Source: Heligmosomoides polygyrus polygyrus
Lineage: Eukaryota > Nematoda > Chromadorea > Rhabditida > Heligmosomidae
Length of the DNA: 64,000 nucleotides
Direction of reading: 5' to 3'
Assembly (NCBI GenBank): GCA_947396885.1
Contig: OX377205.1
Location: 68,296,969-68,360,968, forward strand
Part shown: piece after piece, positions 54,774 through 64,000 of the stretch
Numbering within the stretch: the stretch's first letter is position 1
Layout: every line of letters starts with the position of its first letter
Notes under the pieces: generated by a model
What the model was told of the DNA's origin: nothing
Seen by the model: the letters and a program-made list of their open reading frames with translations, nothing else
Databases searched by the model: none
Translations under genes and position numbers: made by a program

Positions 54774-57211
54774 TATCACCGTCACAATACGGCTGCCTGT
54801 TCAGGACAGATCTGAAAAAGTGCATTTGACGGTAAAAAAAGAGTTCTATAAGTACATTGTTGGTCCAGTAAAGTTTCTGCCCAAGACGTAAATGGGTTTT
54901 AGAAATCAACGAAACCAACCTGGGGTTCCAGAAGTGTATGCACTTCATAAGAGATAGGTCATGAAATTCATAGTGCTTAGGCTGTGTAGGAGTTGAAGTT
55001 ATTTGAAATCGAAAGCGAGCGAAAATGTGTTGAAAACCTAGAGGTTGTTCCATGCTGTAACCCTCTATATTGGAATACCTGCTTGATCGATAGCCAAGAA
55101 TTGTAAGGAACTGTTAATTATATCCCGATAATACTCCGTTTTGCAAACAAACAAACAAACGAACAAACACTGTGGTCATCAAAGCACAGATCAAGAAAGT
55201 GCGCAGTCCCTATTGCAGAGCACCATCACCTAATCAGGTAAGTTTCACGGCATAGTGTGCATTTAAGCATCTAATCTTCAGAACCATTCCGGAACAAATT
55301 GCTTCCTTTTTTCATGAAGGTGGAGGAACATCCGCCAGGAGAAGCATCGGGGACGCCAGTGTTCGTCAAGAGGGAAGCATAATCAGCCTCGATTTGGCGA
55401 ATGTCAGGGATTGTCCCACAAGCATCGCGTTAATGGGCGCAGCTAAATCCTCTGAGAGTTCACTAGGACATCGAAGAATAACAGCACGAGGCATGCCCTG
55501 AAGATCTGCGAATGCGAACGCTGTTCGCTGAACATAATTACCTCCATAGGACAGCGAAACTCCTCTTTTCTGCAACGTTTCCAACAGATACGTCCACTAC
55601 TTTAACCTTCAGACTTCATCGACAAGACAGAACGTTCTTAATTTAATCCTGTTTAGGAGGCGCACAACGTTCAGCGTTAAATTCATGATGGTTGTACAGG
55701 AACGGGACTGCTTTTTTGTTCACAAGCGGATAACGCATGAGGAGATTGATGATTTGTCGTTCCCGGAGAATTCTCATGGTCAGCAACTTACAACGCATGA
55801 AAACCTTCCGAACGTTTCCTGGGATTGGAGGACTTGCTAGCTTGCTCGAAAATAGGGATTTTGAGGAGCATTTTTCGGCACCCAAATCTAGCACAGCTCC
55901 AATTTCTTTTTCTGGAAGTTCCTTCAGGGATTCCAAGCTCTAAAACTGCTGAAGTGGACATTTTCTCATAATATCACTCATAGCAGTTCCGTTGTTCCGA
56001 ACTTCCAGAAAGTGATAAAGAGAAGCCAAGGTGTGGCTGGGAGCGCTGTCCGTTTTCTCTTGTCGCAGAGATAAATTCTTAGCGTAATCGGCATTGCAAG
56101 AATGTAAAATAGTTGTTTCCTGCAAGCGTTTGAGTTAAATGAACAACACTACATTAACCTTCAATTTTTTTCGGTAAAAAAAGCGTCACCATACTGGTTT
56201 CTGGAAAGAGGGCAAAGATGCTGACACTGAGCAATATCCTGCGCAGCAAATAGCAATACCCTTCGGCCTACGGATCATTTCGGACTCTATCGTCTTAATA
56301 AATGAGAAGGAATCCGGATGCTTTGCTTGTGTGTGGTGCTGCCACCTATCTCGAATTAATATGCCACTTCTAGTAGTCGAAAAAGCTCCTTACCACTAGA
56401 CGGTGAAAGCACCTAAGAGATTCGTGTGGCGCAGCCTTCGGGAAGACATAGCTTATTTGATCTTCCTATGAAGAGCGATTTTTTCGATGGTATGGTAGCA
56501 CTTAATATTCTATGAGCTTAATTCGAGTAGCATACATACCCCATATGTAGACTTTTTGGTTTCTTGGTTTTCTCCCCTTTTAGTTTTTCAGGGACGGTTT
56601 TCATTGTTCGTTTTATTCGTTTGTTGACGAATACGTTTGATGCTGTCTCGTTGTCCTGCTTTGGCTCATTTCATCCTGGTTTCTGCTTCGTACATTCTTC
56701 TGATTTCCTCGTGATTACATGTTTTTCACGGATTTTCTTGGACTTTTAGCAATCTAATAAATAGTATTGCATAAATAATGGTAAAATCTGAAAGTAACGC
56801 CTGTGCAGTTATCGTCGAGAATATGTACCAGTGAGCGATGGCTTAAAAGACGGGACTGCGGCGGAATTAGGAAAACATGTGACTTTTAAACAATGCGGAC
56901 GGAACGTTTCGAATAAACGTTCCCGAATTAGAAGTGCATGGCCGCACCCAAAGTTGGATAAACTTCCATAAGCGGTTCATGGAGTTCAGCAGCAACATTA
57001 GTGGAACAGCTAACGGAAGGGTGTCTCGAACCTACTACCTCTACTCGTGAATAATGCCGATGAAATGTCACCAAGGAAAAGGACTGGCCTTCACTCGCTA
57101 ATCCCTCGGCAATACCGGCAACTGCTCTTTCGTTGACATTCGCCATCGTCATGTCCGCTCGTCCTCCCCCTTCTCGATTTGAGCCTTCTGAAGCGTCGTT
57201 TTTCTTTCCAG
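54774..57211. other. No recognisable gene; AAAC microsatellite
   Basis: A run of AAAC/GAAC units lies at about 55144-55169. ORFs on both strands at 55640-55950 overlap without recognised motifs. This is the region upstream of the cholinesterase gene; its promoter could not be located. Confidence 0.45.
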
Positions 57212-57264
57212 CGACGGTCTGCAGATTGACAAGCGATGGGTTTGCTGATAGTGGCGACGCTACC
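57212..57264 (+). promoter_or_regulatory. 5' leader with splice acceptor and overlapping 10-codon uORF
   Basis: A strong nematode acceptor, TTTTTCTTTCCAG, ends at 57211. The 53-nt leader after it contains an ATG at 57236 opening a 10-codon reading frame ([10 protein letters not shown]). Its TGA (57266-57268) overlaps the main start codon as ATGA. The acceptor could receive an upstream 5' exon or a trans-spliced leader; sequence alone cannot tell. The uORF/start overlap could lower or couple translation of the cholinesterase. Confidence 0.5.
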
Positions 57265-60200
57265 ATGAGATGGCGATTGGCTTCGCTTCTCGCAGCCCTG
57301 CCTGCGGTCCTGCTCGCAGTACTGCCAGCCCTTCTGCCACCTGTCGACGCTCGAGCCATTCTTAGCGATGACCACGTCGTCCACACGGCTTTGGGCTCGA
57401 TCCGAGGCACGCCTCAAGTAAGTTGCCCTTTATTGACGACCCACAACCTCTTCTACAAGGCGAATCACGAACATTTGTTTGCTTTACCACAAAGCATCAG
57501 AGGTTAAAGAGTGGAATTTCCGGATAGTTTAGCTCGCCCATTTAATTTCAGGGACATGTCGCGAAGGCGCACCGCAGGAGTGCGGGAACGCGACGTTGCT
57601 CCTACTGTAACCGCGGCAGCTAATCATGCACCGGCTTAACCTCGCAGGACACACGGTTGGCTGCCACGATTACGGTAGCAAACGCATCCCCTGCGATGCG
57701 TCTTCGCGACATGTACCCGATTTTGTTTTTCCGTCCAGCAATGACGAGTTTTTTGGAGGGCCTAGGTTCGCAGTATTCTGTTCTCTCGACTTGTTATAGC
57801 CGGTTGTGCCTCGTAGCAACCCTTGCAACACTTTTGACGCTTTCACTGCAGGAAGACTAGGCTTTTGCTTAGTTTTACGGGCACATCTACTGCTTGACCT
57901 TGCTGTGCAGTCTCCACACAACAAATGTTTGCAAGTTTCCAGACGTTTCAAGGCGAGCGAGTGTCGGCATTTCTGGGAGTGCCATACGCTCGACCACCGG
58001 TTGGTGCTCGTCGATTTGCCGTACCGGAGATGGTTCAGGCTTGGAACGGTGAGTGGCGCTCTATTTTCACTGAGACTGAATTTGTTGGCAAGTGTTACAC
58101 ATAGTGGACGGAGGGCTGCTACCCCGCCTGATTAAGGTGTGCAATATCCGATACCTGACCTCAACGATCACAGTGGGAATTGCGCGACAACTCATATTCG
58201 TACTCTCATTGTTCTTGAGTAGGCCTCGTGGTGTTCCAATGCCTTATTACGGATATGTCTGTAGTTTTTAAAGGTATGATATGTGCAGGTTCCGGTAGCT
58301 ATTTTGGCGACAGTTGCTTCGATAGGCTTTGCAGTGAAGTTCCCGGTAGGATGCGAAATGACCGCAGAGCACCCTTATGAGCTATTTCACAATTTTTGAT
58401 TCATGACCACAGGCTGAAAGGGTTTTTAGTGTCAATGAGGGCCAACTTTTTGTCAGCTCCTGATTTTTTGCTCATAGGGACTCACTCGTTCTCATTTGCG
58501 TCCTTCCCTGTGTTGGCTTCTCTCAGTGCGGTAGGTGAGGCATCCTCCTGGGCAGCCTCACAGTGCCGGTTGGTTAGAATACATGAAGGGCTCCAAGGGT
58601 ATTCCTGAAAGATGAACGCGGTCTGCGCGGTTTTAAAAGAACGCCACGACACACTCCCCCTTTTCATCGTCCTTCTGGAGCAGTACGGAAAGACATCGTG
58701 GTCGTTCTCGCCAGCTCTTCTAAATTAAACAGTCCGCATTCGCATAGTTGGTTATAATAACTGCGCAAATTGAAATTCGCAGACTAAAGGGAGCAGGCTC
58801 ATGTAAAGTCGCAGTTGGATCTGAGTTCCACATGTGCGACTTGACATCGATTATAGATTTTTCATACAAGTGTTCTCTGAATGTCACAATCAGGGATGTG
58901 CGGAAACTTTTCGAGATAGGCCTATGTTATACTTCGGCGACGCCGTTTTCGGCGACGTCGGCGATAGTGTTGATAGCAGCCCGCGCAACACAGCGACGCC
59001 GGCGCGTCGCCGAAGTATAACATAGGCCATAAGTGGAACGCGGAATGCGGAACGGAAGAGTTCAAAAATGGGCGGAGACCCGAATACGAAACACGGAAAC
59101 GGAACTGACTCAAAGCTCATTACTTTATTTATTTTTTATAAATATGTATCCATAATAGTAGAAATTATGCGTAACTGACCATAGGTTGCCTTTAACGAAT
59201 TTAGGAAGCGGGAAAGGGAGCACCCGTCTCTTTTCCAGCAACATACAACACTAATAGCCTTTGTTCAGCCTTTTGCTTCAGTTGAAGAGGTGAATTGTGG
59301 CAGTGCAGAACAATCAATGAGCGATGAGTCACCATTTCCATTCGGTCTTCCAGCCCAAAAGAGAGAGGAACACGGAACGGAACGGAAGGACTAAAAACGG
59401 CCGAAAACCGGAATTCGGAACACGGAAACGGAAATTCCGCACATCCCTGCTCACAATGCTATTGCCGGAAGATCTGGGTGCAGAGTGCAGGCATCGATGG
59501 ACGCTCAAGCTGCTATTGTCTAGGTGTTCCGAACGCTTCTAACGGAACCGAACGAGCTATAGAAATCCAACTTGCTTTCAAACCCTCACAGGTTTTAGAA
59601 GTGAATGGAGTTTAAAAAAAATTTCAGCATCTTCCCTTCTTTGTGAACTGCGGGTGTCTTACATCATCTAAGGTGAAAACACGACGCTATGGAGTCTTGT
59701 AAATAAAAAATAAGCATTTTTACTGCAATATTTTTTTACCTCTTTTGTTTATTAAACTACAGACAAGGGCGCGTCATAACGCAGTAGTTGGGGGCACTGA
59801 TTGTCGTGTGCGCTCGGATTCAAGGTTCCTAGGTCGGAGTTCCAACCCAGCCTAACCATGTCTTCCATCCCTCCGGAGTCGATGAATTGATACAACCATT
59901 GTCTAGGAGAATAAAACAGAAGCGGAATGCACGGCACATCATGCAAAGGGACTGACGAACGCCGATCTTTCTTCTTATCCTCGCCCTAACTCAGCTCTTC
60001 GATGCTGTCTAATTCTGTTATGTTGTAAAACAACTCAGTGAAGCTGCAAAGAAGGCTTTTAGTCAGGCCATGGCCTTGCCACTCGGAAGCGATCGGCGTC
60101 GTCGTACATGTTTGTCGGCGGCACCATTCAGGAAAAACTAAATGAGTTCACAGATGTCGCCGCCGGGCGAGTGGCAGTTGGGAGGCTGTTAAGCAATTCA

Positions 60201-63200
60201 GGCTCAATTCCCTGGAACACTACGTTTTTGAGTGCTCGAAATTGGAGAAATGAAGTCAGTTTCGAAGGACAGGCAGTTCCTAAGTGCCACTCGCGCAATA
60301 TTGCAACCGTTTGCGAGAAAATCGCAAAAGCGTCTACTCAGAATAGCGAGAAACTTCGTGCAAAATTGAAACTCACATCGCGAAGCATTGAGGACAGTGT
60401 TATCACGGAGAAGCTCTTGTCTTGCAGCTTGTAAACTGTTGTGCAACGCCATGCTAGACTTGTTTTCGTCTCTTCGCCTCAGCTAAACATTGCTTGAACC
60501 ACAATGCTCTGCAGCTGCGCAGAGATCTTGTCAACCCTCGTCTTCGTTTACATCATCTTCAAACCAGATTGAACTCTGCCCCATTCCAAACAATCTCGAC
60601 GTTTTTGAAATCAATCTGAACGTCTTCCAAACTGAAGCAGACACTTTCTAAGAAGGTGAAGTATTTTTGGAAAATTCACTATCACTTTTTGAAATCGTTC
60701 ATTTACCTGCCTTAAAGATTTAGCGCACTCTTTAGATTTTATAAAAAAATTTGCTTTCTGGGAAAAATTATGGTTTAAAACTTATTTTATGGTGCAGGAA
60801 TGCAGCAATTTTTTACTATACTGAAACGAGAGATCAAGTCTGTGACTTTACGCAAACCGATTTTTCGCTTTTCCTAGAAAGCTTGCTTTTCCTAGAAAGG
60901 TGATTTTTAAAAATTTTAAATTTAAATTTGAAAAATAGTTTGAACATTGTGTTCACACTTCTGTTTAACAACAATAATGGCAAATTATGAACCAAGTGGA
61001 ATTCTCAATTATAATACAGCTCCGAAAAAAACACCAAGTGAAGAAAGAAAACAAAGAAAGCACGGATTGCGACTTGAATTTTTTTAAAGAAATAGCAATC
61101 AAGTGTCCTGCGAGAGTTTTTCACAACATCTAAATTTTTGCTTTGTCAAAGAGAAGCATTTGTTTATTATAATAAAGGGAAATATTTATTAGAACTTTTG
61201 AAAAAACGTCAAAATATTACAAAAGGAAAAGAAAAACGAAACACAAAAGGAACAAATAAAAAAGACCATCAACTAGGTTAAATAAATACGAAGTTATATT
61301 GTAGCAATTTGTTTCAGGAGAACTGGAGGCTCGGACACCGGCGAAGACGTGCTTCCTCACGATTGACACGGCATTCCCACAGTTTCCCGGTGCTGAGATG
61401 TGGAATCCACCTAATGTATGTGCCATACTGTCGCTTTGTGATAGTTTAAAGTATGAACACGAGCTTATTCACTGAAAATGAAAAACGTTGAGAAGCATTT
61501 CGCTTTCATGGGAGCACTTTTTCGTTGACGCTCTTGAGGTTAGACTACCGAAAAAAAGAAAGTCCAAGTTAACAACATCAACCCGCACAGTAAGGAGTGT
61601 ATGGTCCTATGCCCTGACGTTTATAGACCATGAGGACAGTGTGGAATCATAGATCGCTGGAAATACTATGCGACAGACACGTTTTGCTTAAAGAATATCG
61701 TCTGAAATACGGGAAGCAAGTTGGAGTTACTCGCTCCAGGGGCTAAAACTAGAGCGTATGATCCTTCAAAACTCAAACACCTCAAAACCTCGCATTGACA
61801 CACTGTTGTAACAACGAGAATAGTGTATAAAATTTGAGCAAGGCTTGCTGCTTTTTTTCTTCTTTCCAATTTACTTTTAAATTCTTTTTCCTTTTTTCAA
61901 CTACTTTTTAAATTCTAATTTTAAATTCTAAAAGCAGATAGGCGTCGATAGTAATGGGCCAGTACAAAGCCAAGCATCCTGCGTGAAATTAGAACAGTTC
62001 CTTGGTATGTTCCCTGGAAAAGAATGAATGTTTATGCTTTCCAAGAGACTTTAAATTTCGCTCGAGACTTCTGCTCGGAGACATAGGCTCCTACGCTAGC
62101 AGACTCTAGCCGTCAGTTTCAGATGCAGTTCGCTTTCTGTGCCTGCACCTACTTCGGTTATCTTACTTGAAGGTCGCACGTCGCCTTCGGGCGTCTTTTA
62201 CCCTGCGGCTTAAATCTGTCTCAGACGCGTCCGAGATCGACCTCCCCTACCCCCGCCAGCCTTGATTTGGTCTCCACATCTCCCATGCGACATTACTTTA
62301 TCCACAAAGTTCTGAACGTGACTTCAGGAGGCAATACAGATCATGAATATAACGGGGTCTGGACGAGGTGATGGTAGCCCTCTGGTAGACTGGATCGGGC
62401 GAAATTGGACTTAACATTGGTGATGACCACCTCCCCTCTCTGCTCGGTCGGTTGACTTCTATGGGCTGCGCTTCTCGCTCGTCCCCCATCGTATCGCCGT
62501 GTATCTGAAAACAAAGACCAAGACGGACGAAGAAAAGAGTTCCATGTTTCGGGATAAAGGACCTAAATAGTTAGAAAGAATCCTATGCTTTTCCTGAAGA
62601 TAAACCCTCACCTTTTCATACTCCCTTTTTACCGAAGTCCGACCTCAAACATAGTACGGGTGCTGTGAACAGAAGACGTTAGTCGGTACAATCAGTCCGA
62701 ATGTAGACAACATGACATCACTTTGTCCCATGTGGTCATACTTCGCAGACACCGAGCTGATCCTGCATCGCGAGTAGACCATCGCGTGCTCTCGACGATG
62801 TTACGTTCAGGCGCCTGGATCCATGAAAAGGGCCATTCTTGAGCGAGTACCTACTGTCGTTCTAGTTGTGTACAGAATGACTATCGTACGCTGCGTTACT
62901 TGTGCGCTGTCCACCGTACCTACACCCAAAAGATTCGCAGAGGAATTCTTGGTCCTTATGTAGGAAAATCACCGAGATATCCTTAACTTCGAAACCATTT
63001 TCTAGGAGACGACTGACTAGAACCCGCACCACCCTTTCTTTTTGCTTTTATGTGAGCGAGTTGCGGATATATCGGAAGTCCTAGGGGTGTCAGTGAATTC
63101 TACTGTCATGGCTTCATTGGGCTTACATATACGCTCAGAATCGTCATTCTTTTTCACACAGGATACCACACGTCAACGGAGTGTCGTGGAATATTTCCGC

Positions 63201-63777
63201 GTTAGCAACACCATAAGCGTATGTGGGCGATAAACTGTTTGAATGGAATGCTACCGAAATTCGTTTGGGAGCGCTTCCCTAAAGATTTCCTCAGTGTATT
63301 GCGTTCCTCAGACATTATTATTGGATTAGCACTTTGAGGATTTTAGGGAATCTTTCATTCACTTCAGTACATTGATCTTCCATTCAACGACCGAGACGTC
63401 CTCTAGACTTCCATAAACTTCAGCGTACTGATCTCGGCTCGCATCTCACTGTCAGGCATTCCCCCTAGGGTGGCTTGCAGCCAATTCGGATTGACAGAGC
63501 TGTCGAACACGCTTTGATAGGTGTTGGTTGCTTCTCAGCCGTGCAACCAAAACCAAAAATTTTGTTCCATCCTGATTATATTGTCACTGGTGACATCTCC
63601 AGGTAGTCTCTGATCATTTGAAGATGCTCGTGTTGGGGTGTTTGTGAGTCGACACCATGTCAGGGAACACGAATTCTGCTACCTTTTTCCAGGGAGTCAG
63701 CGAGGATTGCCTGAACATGAACATCTGGGTGCCGGCAAATCACGATGGCACAGTTCTTGTGTGGATTTTCGGAGGAG
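57265..63777 (+). CDS. ace: Acetylcholinesterase, 5' part (four exons; continues beyond window)
   Basis: A secreted or membrane-anchored serine hydrolase that would break down acetylcholine at synapses. Coding exons: 57265-57417, 57943-58048, 61318-61415 and 63693-63777. All introns are GT-AG and the phases (0, 1, 0) join to about 146 residues. Exon 1 encodes a Leu/Ala-rich signal peptide and then [14 protein letters not shown]. Exon 2 encodes [19 protein letters not shown], a conserved type-B carboxylesterase block. Exon 3 encodes KTCFLTID and [10 protein letters not shown], with the Trp that binds choline in cholinesterases (Torpedo Trp84 region). Exon 4 encodes [12 protein letters not shown] (carboxylesterase signature; its Cys pairs with the exon 3 Cys in the family) and ends in IFGGG, the oxyanion hole. 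The catalytic Ser, Glu and His lie beyond the edge. The Trp and MWNP context favour acetylcholinesterase over a general carboxylesterase; which nematode paralogue is not resolved. Confidence 0.88.
58891..59449. mobile_element. hAT-type MITE, 559 bp, in cholinesterase intron 2
   Basis: Terminal inverted repeats are CAGGGATGTGCGGAAA... and ...TTCCGCACATCCCTG. An 8-bp flanking duplication with one mismatch is present (GTCACAAT at 58883-58890, CTCACAAT at 59450-59457). The interior is rich in CGGAAACGGAA-type repeats. There is no transposase. It carries a complete hairpin MITE at 58919-59028, close to its left end. The termini match the larger element at 52393 except for G/T changes, so both belong to one hAT-related group. 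Confidence 0.8.
58919..59028. mobile_element. Hairpin MITE, 110 bp, nested in the hAT MITE (target ATA)
   Basis: Termini GGCCTATGTTATACTTCGGC are identical to those of the copy at 4102-4231. The arms run inwards through GCGACGCC and the central part differs in length. It is flanked by ATA at 58916-58918 and 59029-59031. Nesting shows that it inserted after the hAT MITE. Confidence 0.8.
59767..59990 (+). mobile_element. Diverged tRNA-derived SINE in cholinesterase intron 2
   Basis: GGGCGCGTCATAACGCAGTAG corresponds to the SINE head. Further on, CCTAACCATGTCTTCCATCC, CTCCGGAGTCGATGAATTGA and a final TTATCC stretch follow the order of the SINE body and tail. It is more diverged than the copies at 4859 and 33875 and about 70 bp shorter. 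Confidence 0.6.
61416..63692 (+). other. Cholinesterase intron 3, nothing else recognised
   Basis: The intron starts GTATGT and ends TTTTTCCAG. Its content is unique, with only short ORFs. A C-rich segment near 62160-62280 is not attributable to any element seen elsewhere in the window. Confidence 0.6.
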
Positions 63778-64000
63778 GTGAGTTCCTTCTTTATACGTAG
63801 GCTAATAAAAATATAAGAGGAATACAATATGAAAACTGAGTCAATTGAAAGGTTGACACATCTGACTAGACCCCGAACGTAACAAAATTTCTCTTTGAAG
63901 ATTGCTCAAGTGTGATTTCGAGTGAAAAGGGGAAAACACATAAAAAGTTTTGGGCATGATAGTGGGTCTGCCTTCTGAATTGATCACTCCGATCGTCGAA
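63778..64000 (+). other. Start of cholinesterase intron 4
   Basis: Begins with GTGAGT directly after the first base of the third oxyanion Gly codon (phase 1). No further exon is visible before the window ends. Confidence 0.7.

Noticed and set aside
56928..57410. 160-codon minus-strand ORF
   Set aside because: It lies antisense to the first cholinesterase exon, whose in-phase splicing and family motifs are clear. The frame is a shadow of GC-rich coding sequence.

Overview
The window looks like nuclear DNA of a parasitic nematode, most likely a strongylid such as a hookworm (Ancylostoma-like). That is inferred from the RTE-type LINE protein (a type very common in hookworm genomes as I know them), several mariner families, short T-rich splice acceptors ending TTTCAG or TTTCCAG, and an intron-rich cholinesterase gene. 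There is no sign of bacterial gene organisation: no operons of long ORFs, no ribosome-binding-site pattern, no rRNA and no CRISPR. Nearly all of the short ORFs are noise.

Layout. 1-6.3 kb: a tRNA-like relic, a GC-rich block of hairpin (foldback) elements, and the first tRNA-derived SINE. 6.35-7.22 kb: a decayed mariner. 7.5-17.4 kb: no recognisable gene. 17.5-18.6 kb: an inverted repeat pair around a possible terminal exon. 20-24 kb: mariner and LINE relics and a GC-rich possible exon. 24.2-27.7 kb: a nearly full-length but frameshifted RTE LINE, preceded by a complete tRNA-Val-like sequence and an inverted LINE 3' tail. 30-38 kb: SINE copies and a LINE fragment. 38.1-41.3 kb: a Tc1/mariner relic, then a mariner with both ends preserved that is split by an 825-bp solo LTR. 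42.1-43.5 kb: a 5'-truncated LINE with an intact reverse-transcriptase frame and a 17-bp target-site duplication. 47.4-50.16 kb: 19 copies of a 145-bp GC-rich satellite monomer, ending in an inverted partial monomer. 52.4-54.8 kb: a hAT-like element carrying an RTE fragment. 57.2-64 kb: the 5' part of a secreted acetylcholinesterase gene, four coding exons on the + strand, running off the right edge.

The only confidently functional protein-coding gene is the acetylcholinesterase. Its exons join in phase, carry a signal peptide, the choline-binding Trp region, the EDCLN signature and the oxyanion-hole glycines. Its second intron has been enlarged by a hAT-type MITE, a hairpin MITE nested inside it, and a SINE. 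The rest is a layered record of transposition. The most unusual features are the hairpin MITE family with 3-bp target duplications, the tRNA-Val(GAC)+CCACCA sequence at the head of the LINE, the dimer-ordered satellite, and the solo LTR inside a mariner.
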